Source of the DNA: Lysobacteraceae bacterium NML93-0399
GTDB lineage: Bacteria > Pseudomonadota > Gammaproteobacteria > Xanthomonadales > Xanthomonadaceae
Reading direction: 5' to 3'
NCBI GenBank assembly: GCA_002307375.1
Contig: NTJI01000001.1
Coordinates: forward strand, 744,001 to 808,000
DNA length: 64,000 nt
Under the pieces are notes generated by a model. That model saw only the letters and a list, made by a program, of their open reading frames with translations. It was not told where the DNA came from and did no database searches. The position numbers and the translations under genes are program-made. Below, in pieces: positions 54,505 through 64,000 of this stretch (position 1 is its first letter; the number at the start of each line of letters is the position of its first letter).

Positions 54505-55758
54505 TCAGAGCGCCTTGCGGGCCGGCAGCAGCAGGTTGCCGAACAACAGGCCGGCGATCAGTGCCAGCACGATGTTCATGACGATCAGCATCGCTTCCTG
54601 GCCGGCGGCGATGTCCTGGCGCTGCACGAGATTCATCAGCCCGCGCAGACTGTTGCTGCCCGGCACCAGCATGATCAGGCCCGGCACGCGGATCAGCGCG
54701 CCGGGCCGGTTCGCCCATCGCGCGTAACCGTTGCCTGCGGCGGTCGTCACCAGCGCGGCGACGAACAGCCCGATATTCGGCCCCACGGCGGTGCCGACCC
54801 AGCGCGAGACGAGATAACCCGAAGCGGCCGCCGCCATCACCAGCAGCACATCGCGCTTGCCGGCCCGGAACAGGATCGCGAATGCCGCGGCGGCCGTCGC
54901 CAGCGCCGCCCATTCGACCCAGTCGGGCTGTGGCCGCGAGGCGCGCACATTGGGCGTCACGCCCAGCATCTGCATCAGCGCCAGGGCGATGATCGTGCCG
55001 ATGGTCAGCTTGAGCACCGTGGTGATCGCGCCAGCGAACCGCGCCGTGCCCGACACCAGATGCTGCGAGGTCAGCTCGTTGATGGCATTGGTCAGCGCCA
55101 TACCGGGCAGCATCACGATCAGCGACGCGATGATCACGGTATTGAGGTTGAGCGGCACGAGAAAGGCCGACACGAGGATCGCGACAAGTCCGGCCAGCAT
55201 GCCGGCCAGCGCCTCGTGCGCTTCCTTCAAGCGGGTGCCATTACTAGTGAGTCGGTCGAGCAGGCCGATCAGCAGGCCGATCGTGCCCGCTGTGGCGATG
55301 TCGGCCCACGGCAGCCGCCACAGGCCTGCGACCGCCATCGCGACGAGTGCGAACCCGCACACGTGCAGCGCCTTGCCCCAGCGTCCTGGCCCGCGCGCAT
55401 CGAGATCGCGCAGGGCTGCATAGCCCTCGGCGATATCCATCTCGCCGTTTAGCACCTGCTCGGCGATGCGATCGGCCTCGCACAGCTTGTAGAGATCGGT
55501 GTCGCCGGGCGAGAGGCGGATCACGCGCGTGGTATCGCTGTCGCCAGGTGGCCGCAGCGGATCGCTGAAGGACAGCACCATGCCGGTCGGGTTGACCCAC
55601 GGCTCGCAGCCCAGCCCCAGTCGCTGGGTCACCGCGATCATCGTGCCTTCCAGGCGCTGGGCAGTGGTGCCGTAAGCGTGGAGGTGTTCGGCCAGCTCGA
55701 CGACGAAGGCGATGCGCGCAGCGTAGCTGGCGGAGGTCAGGGGCGTGGCGGCGGACAT
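54505..55758 (-). CDS. ThrE-like threonine/serine exporter family protein
   Basis: This 417-residue membrane protein combines an N-terminal cytoplasmic ThrE domain (ELAEHLHAYGTTAQRLEG, LGCEPWVNPTGMVLSF) with about ten transmembrane helices in its ThrE/YjjP plus YjjB-like regions (VMLPGMALTNAINEL, IMLVPGSNSLRGLMNLV). The family exports threonine, serine or succinate. Fusion of both halves in one chain is the actinobacterial and xanthomonad form. The ATG at 55758 precedes the conserved domain. Confidence 0.85.
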   Translation of the reverse strand: MSAATPLTSASYAARIAFVVELAEHLHAYGTTAQRLEGTMIAVTQRLGLGCEPWVNPTGMVLSFSDPLRPPGDSDTTRVIRLSPGDTDLYKLCEADRIAEQVLNGEMDIAEGYAALRDLDARGPGRWGKALHVCGFALVAMAVAGLWRLPWADIATAGTIGLLIGLLDRLTSNGTRLKEAHEALAGMLAGLVAILVSAFLVPLNLNTVIIASLIVMLPGMALTNAINELTSQHLVSGTARFAGAITTVLKLTIGTIIALALMQMLGVTPNVRASRPQPDWVEWAALATAAAAFAILFRAGKRDVLLVMAAAASGYLVSRWVGTAVGPNIGLFVAALVTTAAGNGYARWANRPGALIRVPGLIMLVPGSNSLRGLMNLVQRQDIAAGQEAMLIVMNIVLALIAGLLFGNLLLPARKAL

Positions 55759-55873
55759 CGGCGAAGGATCGCACGCACGCGATGCTGCCGATAGCGCCAC
55801 GCGCGTGACACGCAGGCTCACGCGCCGTTTCGGTATGCTCACCGGCGTTTGCACCTCGACACCCGATGCCTGC

Positions 55874-56986
55874 ATGACCGTCCCCCGCCACGCCACGCCC
55901 AGCGCCGAAACCGCAGACGACGGTGCGCTGCGGCTGCGCGGACACTGGACGCTGGCGCATGCGGCCGGCATCGAACAGGTATTGCGCGCGCACGACAGCG
56001 GTATCGAGTCGGTGGACGCGCGTGGGGTGGAGCGGCTCGATTCGGTGGGTGTGCTGCAGCTGCTGCGGTTTGCCGAGAAGCGTCAGCTGGATTTCGCCGC
56101 CTTCCGCTTCCGCGACGATCACCATGCGCTGGTCGAAGCGATCGAAGACGTTGCCGACGACCGCCCCAAGAAGAAACGCGACTACGGTTTCCAGGCCGCG
56201 CTGGCGCGACTGGGCGAAACCATGCACGACAACTGGCGCGAGATCGTCGCGCTGGTGAGTTTCCTCGGCGAAACCCTGATCAAGCTCGGCCGCCTGCTGG
56301 TGTCGCCGCGCCGGTTCCGCCTCACCTCGACTGTGCACCACATGGAGCAGGTCGGCCTGGATGCGGTGCCGCTGGTCGCGCTGCTGTCGTTCCTGGTCGG
56401 CGCGGTCATCGCGTTCCTCGGATCGACCGTGCTGGCAGATTTCGGCGCGGTGATCTTCGTCGTCGAGCTGGTGTCGATCGCGTTCCTGCGCGAATTCGGC
56501 GTGCTGCTGACCGCGATCCTGCTCGCCGGCCGTACCGCGAGTGCGTTCACCGCGCAGATCGGCGCGATGGTCAGCCGCGAGGAAGTCGACGCGATCCGTA
56601 CGTTGGGCCTCGACCCGGTCGACCTGCTGGTCATCCCGCGCGTGGTGGCGCTGATGATCATGCTGCCGCTGCTGACCTTCATCGCGATGATCGCCGGTCT
56701 CGTCGGCGGCCTGTCGGTCGGCGCCTTCAGCCTCGACATTCCGCCGCAGGCCTACATGGCGCGCATGTACGAAACCATGGAACTGCGGCACTTTCTGGTC
56801 GGCATGGCCAAGGCGCCGATCTTCGCGCTGGTGATCGGCCTGATCGGCTGCCTGGAAGGCCTGCAGGTCAAGGGCACCGCGCAGTCGGTCGGCGAACGCA
56901 CGACCTCGAGCGTGGTGCAGACGATCTCGCTGGTGATCGTGTTCGACGCGTTCGCGGCGATCTGGTTCATGCATGTGGGGTGGTGA
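55874..56986 (+). CDS. mlaE: MlaE-type lipid ABC transporter permease with N-terminal STAS domain
   Basis: This 370-residue protein has an N-terminal STAS domain (about residues 15-95, LRLRGHWTLAHAAGIEQVL...ERLDSVGVLQLLRF). An MlaE permease follows with FVVELVSIAFLREFGVLLTAILLAGRTASAFTAQIG and the EVDAIRTLGLDP coupling helix. In E. coli the STAS component MlaB is a separate subunit; here it is fused. It forms an operon with mlaF, mlaD and an auxiliary lipoprotein for phospholipid transport between membranes. Confidence 0.9.
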   Translation: MTVPRHATPSAETADDGALRLRGHWTLAHAAGIEQVLRAHDSGIESVDARGVERLDSVGVLQLLRFAEKRQLDFAAFRFRDDHHALVEAIEDVADDRPKKKRDYGFQAALARLGETMHDNWREIVALVSFLGETLIKLGRLLVSPRRFRLTSTVHHMEQVGLDAVPLVALLSFLVGAVIAFLGSTVLADFGAVIFVVELVSIAFLREFGVLLTAILLAGRTASAFTAQIGAMVSREEVDAIRTLGLDPVDLLVIPRVVALMIMLPLLTFIAMIAGLVGGLSVGAFSLDIPPQAYMARMYETMELRHFLVGMAKAPIFALVIGLIGCLEGLQVKGTAQSVGERTTSSVVQTISLVIVFDAFAAIWFMHVGW

Positions 56987-56990
56987 TGGA

Positions 56991-57110
56991 GCCGGGATTC
57001 GGTATTGGTGAATCGTGATTGGTGATTTGAAAGCGCAGCAGCGCTCAGGTGAGCCCGATTCGCGGGAGGGCGATGCTTTGCCGAATCCCCAATCCCCGAT
57101 CCCCAATCCC
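56991..57110. repeat. GGGATT/AATCCC intergenic repeat spanning the mlaF start
   Basis: GCCGGGATTCGGTATTGGTG (56991-57010) and related units are followed in inverse orientation by CCGAATCCCCAATCCCCGAT with CCCCAATCCC (57081-57110). The second part is translated as the PNPQSPIPNP start of MlaF, which suggests a mobile or expanding repeat invading the 5' end. Confidence 0.6.
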
Positions 57111-57908
57111 GACGTCGGCGATGCCGACGTCGCCATCCGCGTCCGAGGACTGGTCAACCGCTTCGGCACGCAGACCGTGCACGAGGGGCTCGACCTGGAC
57201 GTGCGTCGCGGCGAGATTCTCGGCGTCGTCGGCGGCTCGGGCACCGGCAAGTCGGTGCTGATGCGCACGATCCTGGGGCTGCGCACGCCGCAGGCCGGCA
57301 CGATCGAGGTGCTGGGCGCCGACGCGTTGTCGCGTGACAGCGAAGAGCGGCGCCACATCGAGCGCAATACCGGCGTGCTGTTCCAGGACGGCGCGCTGTT
57401 CTCGTCGCTGACGGTGGGCGAGAACGTGCAGGTGCCGCTGAAGGAGCACCACCCCGACTTGCGCGATTCGCTGCGCTACGAGCTGGCGCTGCTGAAGGTC
57501 AAGCTCGCCGGCCTGCCGGCCAATGCGCTCGACAAACTGCCGGCCGAACTGTCGGGCGGCATGCGCAAGCGCGCGGGCCTCGCGCGAGCGCTGGCGCTGG
57601 ATCCGCCGCTGCTGTTTCTCGACGAGCCCACCGCCGGCCTCGACCCGATCGGCGCGGCCGCGTTCGACCGCCTCATCCGGACGTTGCAGGAAGCGCTGGG
57701 CCTGACGGTGTTTCTGATCACACACGACCTCGACACCCTGTACGCTATCTGTGACCGCATCGCGGTCCTGGCCGACAAGCAGGTGGTCGCCGTGGCACCG
57801 GTGGCGGAGATCGAACGGACCGATCACCCCTGGATCCAGGATTATTTCCACGGCCCGCGCGGACGCGCGGCCCGCGATGCCAGGGCCAACGGCCCGGGAG
57901 CCGACTGA
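57078..57908 (+). CDS. mlaF: MlaF-type lipid ABC transporter ATPase
   Basis: This ATPase of about 276 residues has GGSGTGKS (Walker A), LFQDGALFSSLTV (Q loop), LSGGMRKRAGLARAL (signature) and LLFLDEPTAGLDP (Walker B), closely matching MlaF. The TTG at 57078 is preferred because GGGAGG lies eight bases upstream. A GTG at 57015 would add 21 residues with no conserved content. The first ten or so residues are encoded by intergenic repeat DNA. Confidence 0.88.
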   Translation: MPNPQSPIPNPDVGDADVAIRVRGLVNRFGTQTVHEGLDLDVRRGEILGVVGGSGTGKSVLMRTILGLRTPQAGTIEVLGADALSRDSEERRHIERNTGVLFQDGALFSSLTVGENVQVPLKEHHPDLRDSLRYELALLKVKLAGLPANALDKLPAELSGGMRKRAGLARALALDPPLLFLDEPTAGLDPIGAAAFDRLIRTLQEALGLTVFLITHDLDTLYAICDRIAVLADKQVVAVAPVAEIERTDHPWIQDYFHGPRGRAARDARANGPGAD

Positions 57909-57911
57909 AAG

Positions 57912-58838
57912 ATGGAAACCAGAGCCAATTACGTCCTCATCGGGGCGTTCACCATCGTCGCCTCGATCGCTCTGCTCGGCTTCGCGCTGTGGGCGGCGAA
58001 GTATTCGTCCGACCGCAGCTGGAACGAATACGACGTGATCTTCCGCGAGCCGGTCACCGGCCTGAGCGAAGGCAGCAGCGTGCAATACAACGGCATTGCC
58101 GTGGGCACGGTCGACAACCTGCAGCTCGCCCCCGAGGATCCGCGCCAGGTCATCGCCCGCCTGCGCGTGCAGGCCAACGCACCGGTCAAGACCGACACCC
58201 GCGCGCGCATGTCGATGACCAGTCTCACCGGCTCACCGATCATCCAGCTCACCGGCGGCTCGCCCGAAGCGCCTCTGCTGGTGTCGGCCGACAACGACCG
58301 CGTGCCGGTGATCCAGACCGAGGCCTCGGCGCTGCAGAACATTTCCGACACCGCCAATCGTCTGGTCGAGCGGCTGGACCAGGTGCTCAGCGAAGAGAAC
58401 GTCGCCCGCATCGCCAATACGCTCGAGAACATCGAAGGCATGACCGGCTCGGTGGCGGGCCAGCGCGAGGACCTGGCCGCGATCATCATCAACGCGCGGA
58501 CCGCCAGCGAGCAGCTCGAGCAGACGCTGACGACGACCAACCGCGCGATGACCAACTTCGACCGCGAGCTGGTGCAGAAACTGCCCACGCTCGTCGCCAG
58601 TCTCGAGAGCACGCTGGCGCGCATGGATTCGGCCGCCGGCGGCGCCGACACCATCCTCAATGAGAACCGCGCGGCAATCAGCAGCTTCGCCAACGACGGC
58701 CTCTCCCAACTCGGCCCGACGCTGGGCGAGCTGCGGTCGCTGGTCCGCGACCTGCGGCGCATCAGCGACCGCCTCGACGCCAATCCCGCACGCTACCTGC
58801 TCGGTCGCGACGCCCCCAAGGAGTTCGAACCCGAATGA
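57912..58838 (+). CDS. mlaD: MlaD-type MCE domain protein
   Basis: This 308-residue protein has one N-terminal transmembrane helix (about residues 8-28) and a single MCE domain (DVIFREPVTGLSEGSSVQYNGIAVGTV...MTSLTGSPIIQLTGG). A long helical C-terminal part (about 150-300) probably forms the hexameric needle or tunnel. It links MlaFE to periplasmic partners. It starts 3 bp after mlaF and overlaps the lipoprotein gene by ATGA. Confidence 0.92.
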   Translation: METRANYVLIGAFTIVASIALLGFALWAAKYSSDRSWNEYDVIFREPVTGLSEGSSVQYNGIAVGTVDNLQLAPEDPRQVIARLRVQANAPVKTDTRARMSMTSLTGSPIIQLTGGSPEAPLLVSADNDRVPVIQTEASALQNISDTANRLVERLDQVLSEENVARIANTLENIEGMTGSVAGQREDLAAIIINARTASEQLEQTLTTTNRAMTNFDRELVQKLPTLVASLESTLARMDSAAGGADTILNENRAAISSFANDGLSQLGPTLGELRSLVRDLRRISDRLDANPARYLLGRDAPKEFEPE

Positions 58839-59524
58839 GTCTGCCGTCGACCTTCGCCGTGCGCACCCTGCCCCGCCTGGCCCTCGCGCTCGCACTGGCT
58901 TCCACGCTCGCCGCCTGCGGCTCGCTGCTCGGCGCCGGCGGCGGCGACCGCGACCGCTCGACAATCTACGCGCCCGACCCGCGCGTCGAGGCCGACCCGG
59001 CCTGGCCGCGCGCCGACTGGCAGCTGACGCTGAGCCCGCCCACCGCCGCGCGCATGATCGACAGTTTCCGTATCGCGGTGCGGCCCACGCCCTCCGAGCT
59101 GCAGGTCTACCGCGGCGCCAGCTGGTCGAAGACACCCACCGACATGCTGCAGGACACCGTGCTGCGCACGCTCGAGGACTCGGGCCACATCCCCGCCGTC
59201 GCGCGCCAGGGCGCCGGTATCACCGCCGACTACAAGCTGGTCATCGACCTGCGCCGGTTCGAGGCCGACTACAACGGCAATGCGCTGCCTGCCGCGACGA
59301 TCGAGGCCAACGCCAAGCTGATCCACAACATCGACCAGACCGTCGTCGGTTCGCGCACGTTTCTGGCCGCAGAACCGGCGGCCAGCACCGAGGTCGCCCA
59401 GGTCGTCGACGCGTTTTCGGTCGCATTACAGAACGTCAGCGGCGAAATGGTCGGCTGGATCCTCGAATCGGGCACCGCCCACGAGTTGACCCACGAACGG
59501 CCGGGCGTCCCCTCGCAGCGCTGA
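58835..59524 (+). CDS. ABC-type transport auxiliary lipoprotein (PqiC/DUF330-like)
   Basis: This 229-residue lipoprotein has a lipobox LAAC (LASTLAACGS). The fold of the ABC-transport auxiliary family follows: SPPTAARMIDSFRIAVRPTPSELQVYRGASW, DMLQDTVLRTLEDSG and YKLVIDLRRFEADY. In related MCE systems (PqiC) it is an outer-membrane partner of the MCE protein. No separate MlaC-like gene follows, so this lipoprotein may serve as the outer-membrane end of the system. Confidence 0.82.
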   Translation: MSLPSTFAVRTLPRLALALALASTLAACGSLLGAGGGDRDRSTIYAPDPRVEADPAWPRADWQLTLSPPTAARMIDSFRIAVRPTPSELQVYRGASWSKTPTDMLQDTVLRTLEDSGHIPAVARQGAGITADYKLVIDLRRFEADYNGNALPAATIEANAKLIHNIDQTVVGSRTFLAAEPAASTEVAQVVDAFSVALQNVSGEMVGWILESGTAHELTHERPGVPSQR

Positions 59525-59535
59525 GACCCCGCCTC

Positions 59536-59606
59536 TGCAGGAGCGCGCTTGCGCGCGATAGGGCTTGCGCGTCCAAAGCCCATCGCGCGCAAGCGCGCTC
59601 CTACAC
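59536..59606. repeat. REP-like inverted repeat (GGAGCGCGCTTGCGCGCGAT type)
   Basis: Two inverted arms, GCAGGAGCGCGCTTGCGCG...GGGCTT and AAGCCCATCGCGCGCAAGCGCGCTCCTAC, are separated by nine bases. This sequence type is a common dispersed repeat in Xanthomonadaceae and pseudomonads. It may end transcription of the mla operon. Confidence 0.8.
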
Positions 59607-59657
59607 GGGGCACCGTGAGACGTAGGCGTTGGTTGGCAACGCCCCCGCCCGGCCGGG

Positions 59658-60239
59658 TCAAACCAGGATTTTCCGGAACGTCAGGTTGATCCGCGGTCCC
59701 ACCGGCCGGGCAGTCCTTGGCAATGCATGCCGGAAACGCGCCTGGGTATCGCCGCGCATCAGCAACAGACTGCCTTGCGGCAACTCGATGACACGGCGTT
59801 CGCGTTGCCCATCGGCATCCGGCTGGCGGGCCTTGAGCACGAAGCGCCGCGTCGCGCCCAGGCTCAGCGACGCGATCACCGGCTGCGGCCCCAACTCGGG
59901 CTCGTCGTCGCTGTGCCAGCCCATCGCATCGCGCCCGTCGCGGTAGAGATTGGCGAGCACGCTGTTGAAGTCCACACCCGCCACATCGGACGCCCGGTCG
60001 CGAATGGGCTGCAACGCATCCGGCCACGGCTGCGGCGCAAAGCGTGTTCCCGAATAGCGATACGCCGCCTCCGGATCGCCAATCCAGCAACTCAAGCGCG
60101 GCGCGTCGACCTCTCGGCCGAAGATGCGCAGGCGGTGGCGGGTCCAGGGCACGTCGTTCGCCAACGCCGAGAAGAGTGCATCCGCTTCGGCAGTCGTCAG
60201 CCAGCCGGGCAACAGTTCGACGTGACCCGGTCGGCCCAC
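59658..60239 (-). CDS. AlkB-like 2-oxoglutarate/Fe(II)-dependent dioxygenase
   Basis: This 193-residue protein repairs alkylated DNA or RNA bases by oxidative demethylation. Iron ligands are His109 and Asp111 (WHSDDE) and His171 (FRHALP). Arg183 and Arg189 (RINLTFR) would bind 2-oxoglutarate and the substrate. SLSLGATRRFVL is also typical of AlkB homologues of the ALKBH2/3 type. The start is a GTG. It lies 7 bp after the CoA-transferase B stop on the same strand side, probably as its own unit. Confidence 0.92.
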   Translation of the reverse strand: MGRPGHVELLPGWLTTAEADALFSALANDVPWTRHRLRIFGREVDAPRLSCWIGDPEAAYRYSGTRFAPQPWPDALQPIRDRASDVAGVDFNSVLANLYRDGRDAMGWHSDDEPELGPQPVIASLSLGATRRFVLKARQPDADGQRERRVIELPQGSLLLMRGDTQARFRHALPRTARPVGPRINLTFRKILV

Positions 60240-60246
60240 GAGAAGT

Positions 60247-60878
<632 letters not shown>

Positions 60879-60879
<1 letters not shown>

Positions 60880-61613
60880 CAGTTCGCTCCTCCGGCTTTC
60901 ACGGTGCGCTGTTCGATGCGCTTTTCGGGCGTGGCGTTGACGACGATGCGGTCGACGTAGATGCCGGGCAGATGCACCTGGTCGGGATCGATCTCGCCGA
61001 TCTCGACGAGTTCTTCGACCTCGGCCACGCAGACCTTGCCCGCCATCGCGCAGGCCGGATTGAAATTGCGCGCGGTCTTGCGGAACACCAGATTGCCGGC
61101 CTTGTCGGCCTTCCATGCCTTGACCAGCGCGACGTCGGCGACCAGCGCGGTTTCCAGCACGTAATGCTTGCCGTCGAACTCGCGGGTCTCCTTGCCCTCG
61201 GCGACGATCGTCCCGAAGCCGGTCGCAGTGAAGAACGCCGGAATGCCCGCGCCACCGGCGCGCAGGCGCTCGGCCAATGTGCCCTGCGGGTTGAATTCGA
61301 GTTCGAGTTCGCCACCCAGATACTGGCGTTCGAACTCCTTGTTCTCGCCGACGTAGGACGAAATCATCTTGCGGATCTGCCGGGTTTCCAGCAGCTGGCC
61401 AAGGCCGAAGCCATCGACACCCGCATTGTTGGAGATCGCGGTGATGTCCTTGACGCGAGAATCGCGCAGGGCTGCGATCAGCGCTTCGGGAATACCGCAC
61501 AGGCCGAAGCCGCCGACTGCGAAGGTCTGGCCGTCGGCGACGATGTCGGCCAATGCCGTCGCGGCGTCGGGATACTGCTTGCCGCGTCGGGCGGCGGAAC
61601 TCTGCTCGCTCAT
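60879..61613 (-). CDS. scoA: 3-oxoacid CoA-transferase subunit A
   Basis: This 244-residue alpha subunit has the CoA-binding [27 protein letters not shown] and [29 protein letters not shown] blocks. The ATG at 61613 is favoured over 61625 because GAGG stands six bases upstream. It forms a two-gene unit with scoB, probably for acetoacetate or other ketoacid use. Confidence 0.93.
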
Positions 61614-61750
61614 CTCGATCCTCATGGCGCAACGTTTTTCTATTCTAGCGGTCCGCGGCGCGACCCGGCCTTGGACCTTCGAGGCAGTGCGGCGACGGTT
61701 GTGTGACGTCGAGCGGCTAGAATCGGACTCCCCCGTCCGATGGAGCGACC

Positions 61751-63100
61751 ATGCCTCTGCCCGCCTTCAAGGCCTACGATCTGCGCGGCCGTGTCCCCGA
61801 CGAACTCGACCCTGCGCTGGCCCGCGACATCGGCGTTGCGCTGTCGGCGCAGCTGCCCGAAGGCGCGATCGTGCTCGGCCGCGACGTGCGCCTGAGCAGC
61901 CCGGAGTTGCAGGCCGCGCTGTCGGACGGCCTGCGCAGCCAGGGTCGGGAGGTCATCGACATCGGTGTGGGCGGCACGGAAGAGGTCTACTTCCAGGTCG
62001 ATCATCTCGGCGCGGCCGGCGGCGTGATGGTGACCGCCAGCCACAATCCGATGGACTACAACGGCATGAAGCTGGTGCGCGAACAAGCGCGCCCGATCAG
62101 TTCGGACACCGGCCTGTTCGCGATCTCCGATGCGATCGAGGCCGGGGGTCTGCCTGCACCGGTCCCGACGCAGGGCCGCGAATCGGCGATGACCGACAAA
62201 TCCGCTTACATCGCGCACCTGCTGGGCTATGTGGACGCAACGGCACTGCGTCCGCTCAAGCTCGTGGTCAACGCCGGCAACGGTGGTGCGGGCGCGATCG
62301 TCGACCTGTTGGCCGCGCATCTGCCGTTCGAGTTCGTGCGCGTGTGCCATGAGGCCGACGGCAGCTTCCCCAATGGCATTCCCAATCCGCTGCTGCCCGA
62401 AAACCGCCAGGTCACCGCTGATACCGTGCGCGCACATGCCGCCGATTTCGGCATTGCCTGGGACGGCGATTTCGACCGCTGCTTCTTTTTCGACGAAACC
62501 GGCGCCTTCATCGAAGGCTATTACCTGGTCGGTCTGCTGGCCGAGGCGATCCTCGCCAAGCAGCCGGGCGGCAAGGTCGTGCACGATCCGCGCCTGGTCT
62601 GGAACACGATCGAGCAGGTCGAAGCCGCCGGCGGCGTGCCGGTGCTGTGCAAGAGCGGCCACGCCTTCATCAAGGAAAAGATGCGCGCCGAGGACGCCGT
62701 CTACGGCGGCGAGATGAGCGCGCACCATTACTTCCGCGAATTCGCCTATGCCGACTCGGGCATGATTCCGTGGCTGCTGATCGCCGAACTCGTCTCCACC
62801 AGCGGCCGCTCGCTGGGCGATCTGGTGGCCGAGCGCGTGGCGAAGTTCCCGTGCAGTGGCGAGATCAATTTCCGGGTCGCCGATGCCAAGGCCGCCGTCG
62901 AGCGGGTCATGACCCACTTCGCGGCGCAGGCGCCTGCGCTCGACCACACCGACGGCATCAGCGCCGATTTCGGCGACTGGCGCTTCAACCTGCGCAGTTC
63001 CAACACCGAACCGCTGTTGCGGCTCAACGTCGAGGCGCGCGGTGACCGCGCGCTGCTCGATGCACGCACCCGCGAACTGTCCGACCTGTTGTCCGCCTGA
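61751..63100 (+). CDS. xanA: Phosphomannomutase/phosphoglucomutase
   Basis: This 449-residue alpha-D-phosphohexomutase has the phosphoserine loop TASHNP (Ser97), the metal-binding DGDFDR (238-243) and the sugar-binding GEMSAHHYF. It interconverts hexose 6- and 1-phosphates, supplying GDP-mannose and UDP-glucose for lipopolysaccharide and exopolysaccharide. Adjacency to a mannose-1-phosphate guanylyltransferase matches the xanAB pair of Xanthomonas. Confidence 0.9.
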   Translation: MPLPAFKAYDLRGRVPDELDPALARDIGVALSAQLPEGAIVLGRDVRLSSPELQAALSDGLRSQGREVIDIGVGGTEEVYFQVDHLGAAGGVMVTASHNPMDYNGMKLVREQARPISSDTGLFAISDAIEAGGLPAPVPTQGRESAMTDKSAYIAHLLGYVDATALRPLKLVVNAGNGGAGAIVDLLAAHLPFEFVRVCHEADGSFPNGIPNPLLPENRQVTADTVRAHAADFGIAWDGDFDRCFFFDETGAFIEGYYLVGLLAEAILAKQPGGKVVHDPRLVWNTIEQVEAAGGVPVLCKSGHAFIKEKMRAEDAVYGGEMSAHHYFREFAYADSGMIPWLLIAELVSTSGRSLGDLVAERVAKFPCSGEINFRVADAKAAVERVMTHFAAQAPALDHTDGISADFGDWRFNLRSSNTEPLLRLNVEARGDRALLDARTRELSDLLSA

Positions 63101-63107
63101 GGCCGCC

Positions 63108-64000
63108 ATGTCCACGATCGTCCCCGTTCTGCTGTCCGGCGGCTCCGGCACACGCCTGTGGCCGCTGTCGCGCGAAATGCATCCCAAGCAGTTCCTGCCG
63201 CTGGTCGGCGAGCAGACGATGCTGCAGGCAACCTGGCTGCGCGCTGCGCCGCTCGCAGACGGTGCCGGGCCGATCGTCGTCGCCAACGAGGCGCACCGCT
63301 TCGTCGTCGCCGAACAGCTGCAGCAGGTGTGTGCGAAACCTGCGGCGATCGTGCTCGAGCCGGTGGGCCGCAATACCGCGCCTGCGATCGCGGCCGCAGC
63401 GCTCGAGGCGTCGCGAATGACGCCGGAGGCGATGTTGCTGGTGCTGCCCTCGGACCACGTCGTGCAGACGCCCGAGGCCTTCCATGCGGCAGTGCGTTCC
63501 GCCCTGCCCGCGGCACAAGCCGGCAAACTGGTGACGTTCGGCGTCGTGCCCCGTGGCCCGGAAACCGGCTATGGCTACATCAAGGCCAAGCCCGCCCACG
63601 GTGACGGCCCGGTGCCGGTCGAAGCCTTCGTGGAAAAGCCGGATCTGGCACGCGCCCAAGCCTATGTCGCCTCCGGCGATCATTTCTGGAACAGCGGCAT
63701 GTTCCTGTTCCGCGCCGACGCCTACCTCGCCGCGCTCGAACGTCATGCACCGGCGATGCTGTCGGCGGTGCGCACGTCGTGGACCGCCGCGCGCAAAGAT
63801 GTGGACTTCACCCGACTCGACGCCGATGCATTCGCTGCAAGCCCCTCCGATTCGATCGACTACGCGGTCATGGAGAAGACCGATGCCGCGGTGGTCATGC
63901 CGCTCGACGCCGGCTGGAGCGATGTCGGCTCATGGGCCAGCCTGCGCGAAGTCTCACCCCAGGACGCCGACGGCAACGCGCATCACGGCGATGTCGTCTC
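63108..64000 (+). CDS. xanB: Mannose-1-phosphate guanylyltransferase (partial, runs off the window)
   Basis: The first about 297 residues show the nucleotidyltransferase signature LLSGGSGTRLWPLSRE, PKQFLPL, EPVGRNTAPAIAAAAL, LVLPSDHVV, FVEKPD and GWSDVGSW. The 3' end is missing. Full-length bifunctional members also have a C-terminal mannose-6-phosphate isomerase domain, which cannot be seen. It starts 7 bp after xanA and makes GDP-mannose. Confidence 0.92.
   Translation, partial: MSTIVPVLLSGGSGTRLWPLSREMHPKQFLPLVGEQTMLQATWLRAAPLADGAGPIVVANEAHRFVVAEQLQQVCAKPAAIVLEPVGRNTAPAIAAAALEASRMTPEAMLLVLPSDHVVQTPEAFHAAVRSALPAAQAGKLVTFGVVPRGPETGYGYIKAKPAHGDGPVPVEAFVEKPDLARAQAYVASGDHFWNSGMFLFRADAYLAALERHAPAMLSAVRTSWTAARKDVDFTRLDADAFAASPSDSIDYAVMEKTDAAVVMPLDAGWSDVGSWASLREVSPQDADGNAHHGDVV

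Overview
The window looks like chromosome of a high-GC Xanthomonadaceae-type gammaproteobacterium, probably of the Lysobacter/Luteimonas/Stenotrophomonas/Xanthomonas group. The evidence is a xanA-xanB pair, two TonB-dependent receptors of the Xanthomonas/Caulobacter carbohydrate class, H-NS-like and DUF4124 proteins of the type common in this family, and intergenic repeats typical of the family. The genus call is inference. No rRNA, tRNA, CRISPR array, prophage or insertion sequence was recognised.

Bases 300-3240 hold small envelope proteins and an SDR gene. Bases 3240-39840 form a continuous plant cell-wall utilisation region with three blocks. (1) A minus-strand pectin-monomer block: kduI, kduD, an RpiB-like isomerase and a secreted SGNH esterase-cupin fusion, with a LacI-family regulator beside it. 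(2) A xylose block: a GH43 enzyme divergent from xylB-xylA-sugar porter-mgsA. (3) A polymer block: a TRAP transporter with a hydratase-like enzyme, three secreted esterases, and a minus-strand six-gene operon (TonB receptor, pectinesterase, PL10 pectate lyase, a 1273-residue LamG protein of unknown function, GH43, sialidase-like propeller). A second TonB receptor stands divergent from kdgK. Together they would de-esterify and cleave pectin and xylan side chains outside the inner membrane, import fragments through TonB receptors and TRAP, and convert unsaturated uronate to KDG and KDPG and xylose to xylulose 5-phosphate.

Six copies of an operator-like element starting ATGACACCG lie in the promoters of these blocks. 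Three minus-strand promoters (GH43 and both TonB receptors) share a longer layout: a TTGC-type element, a spacer, a TAGCGT-like -10 and then the operator. This suggests one coordinated regulon.

Bases 39900-64000 are ordinary core genome: sppA, a MATE transporter, DUF3667, DUF3106 and sigma-like membrane genes, priA, a NYN-domain gene, rimI, a very short holD-like gene, pssA, proS, an H-NS-family gene, a ThrE-like exporter, an Mla-type lipid ABC system, an AlkB-like gene, CoA-transferase subunits, xanA and the start of xanB. The most structured non-coding DNA is a 477-bp imperfect inverted repeat flanked by microsatellites (about 15296-15990) and a DnaA-box-like palindrome upstream of priA.
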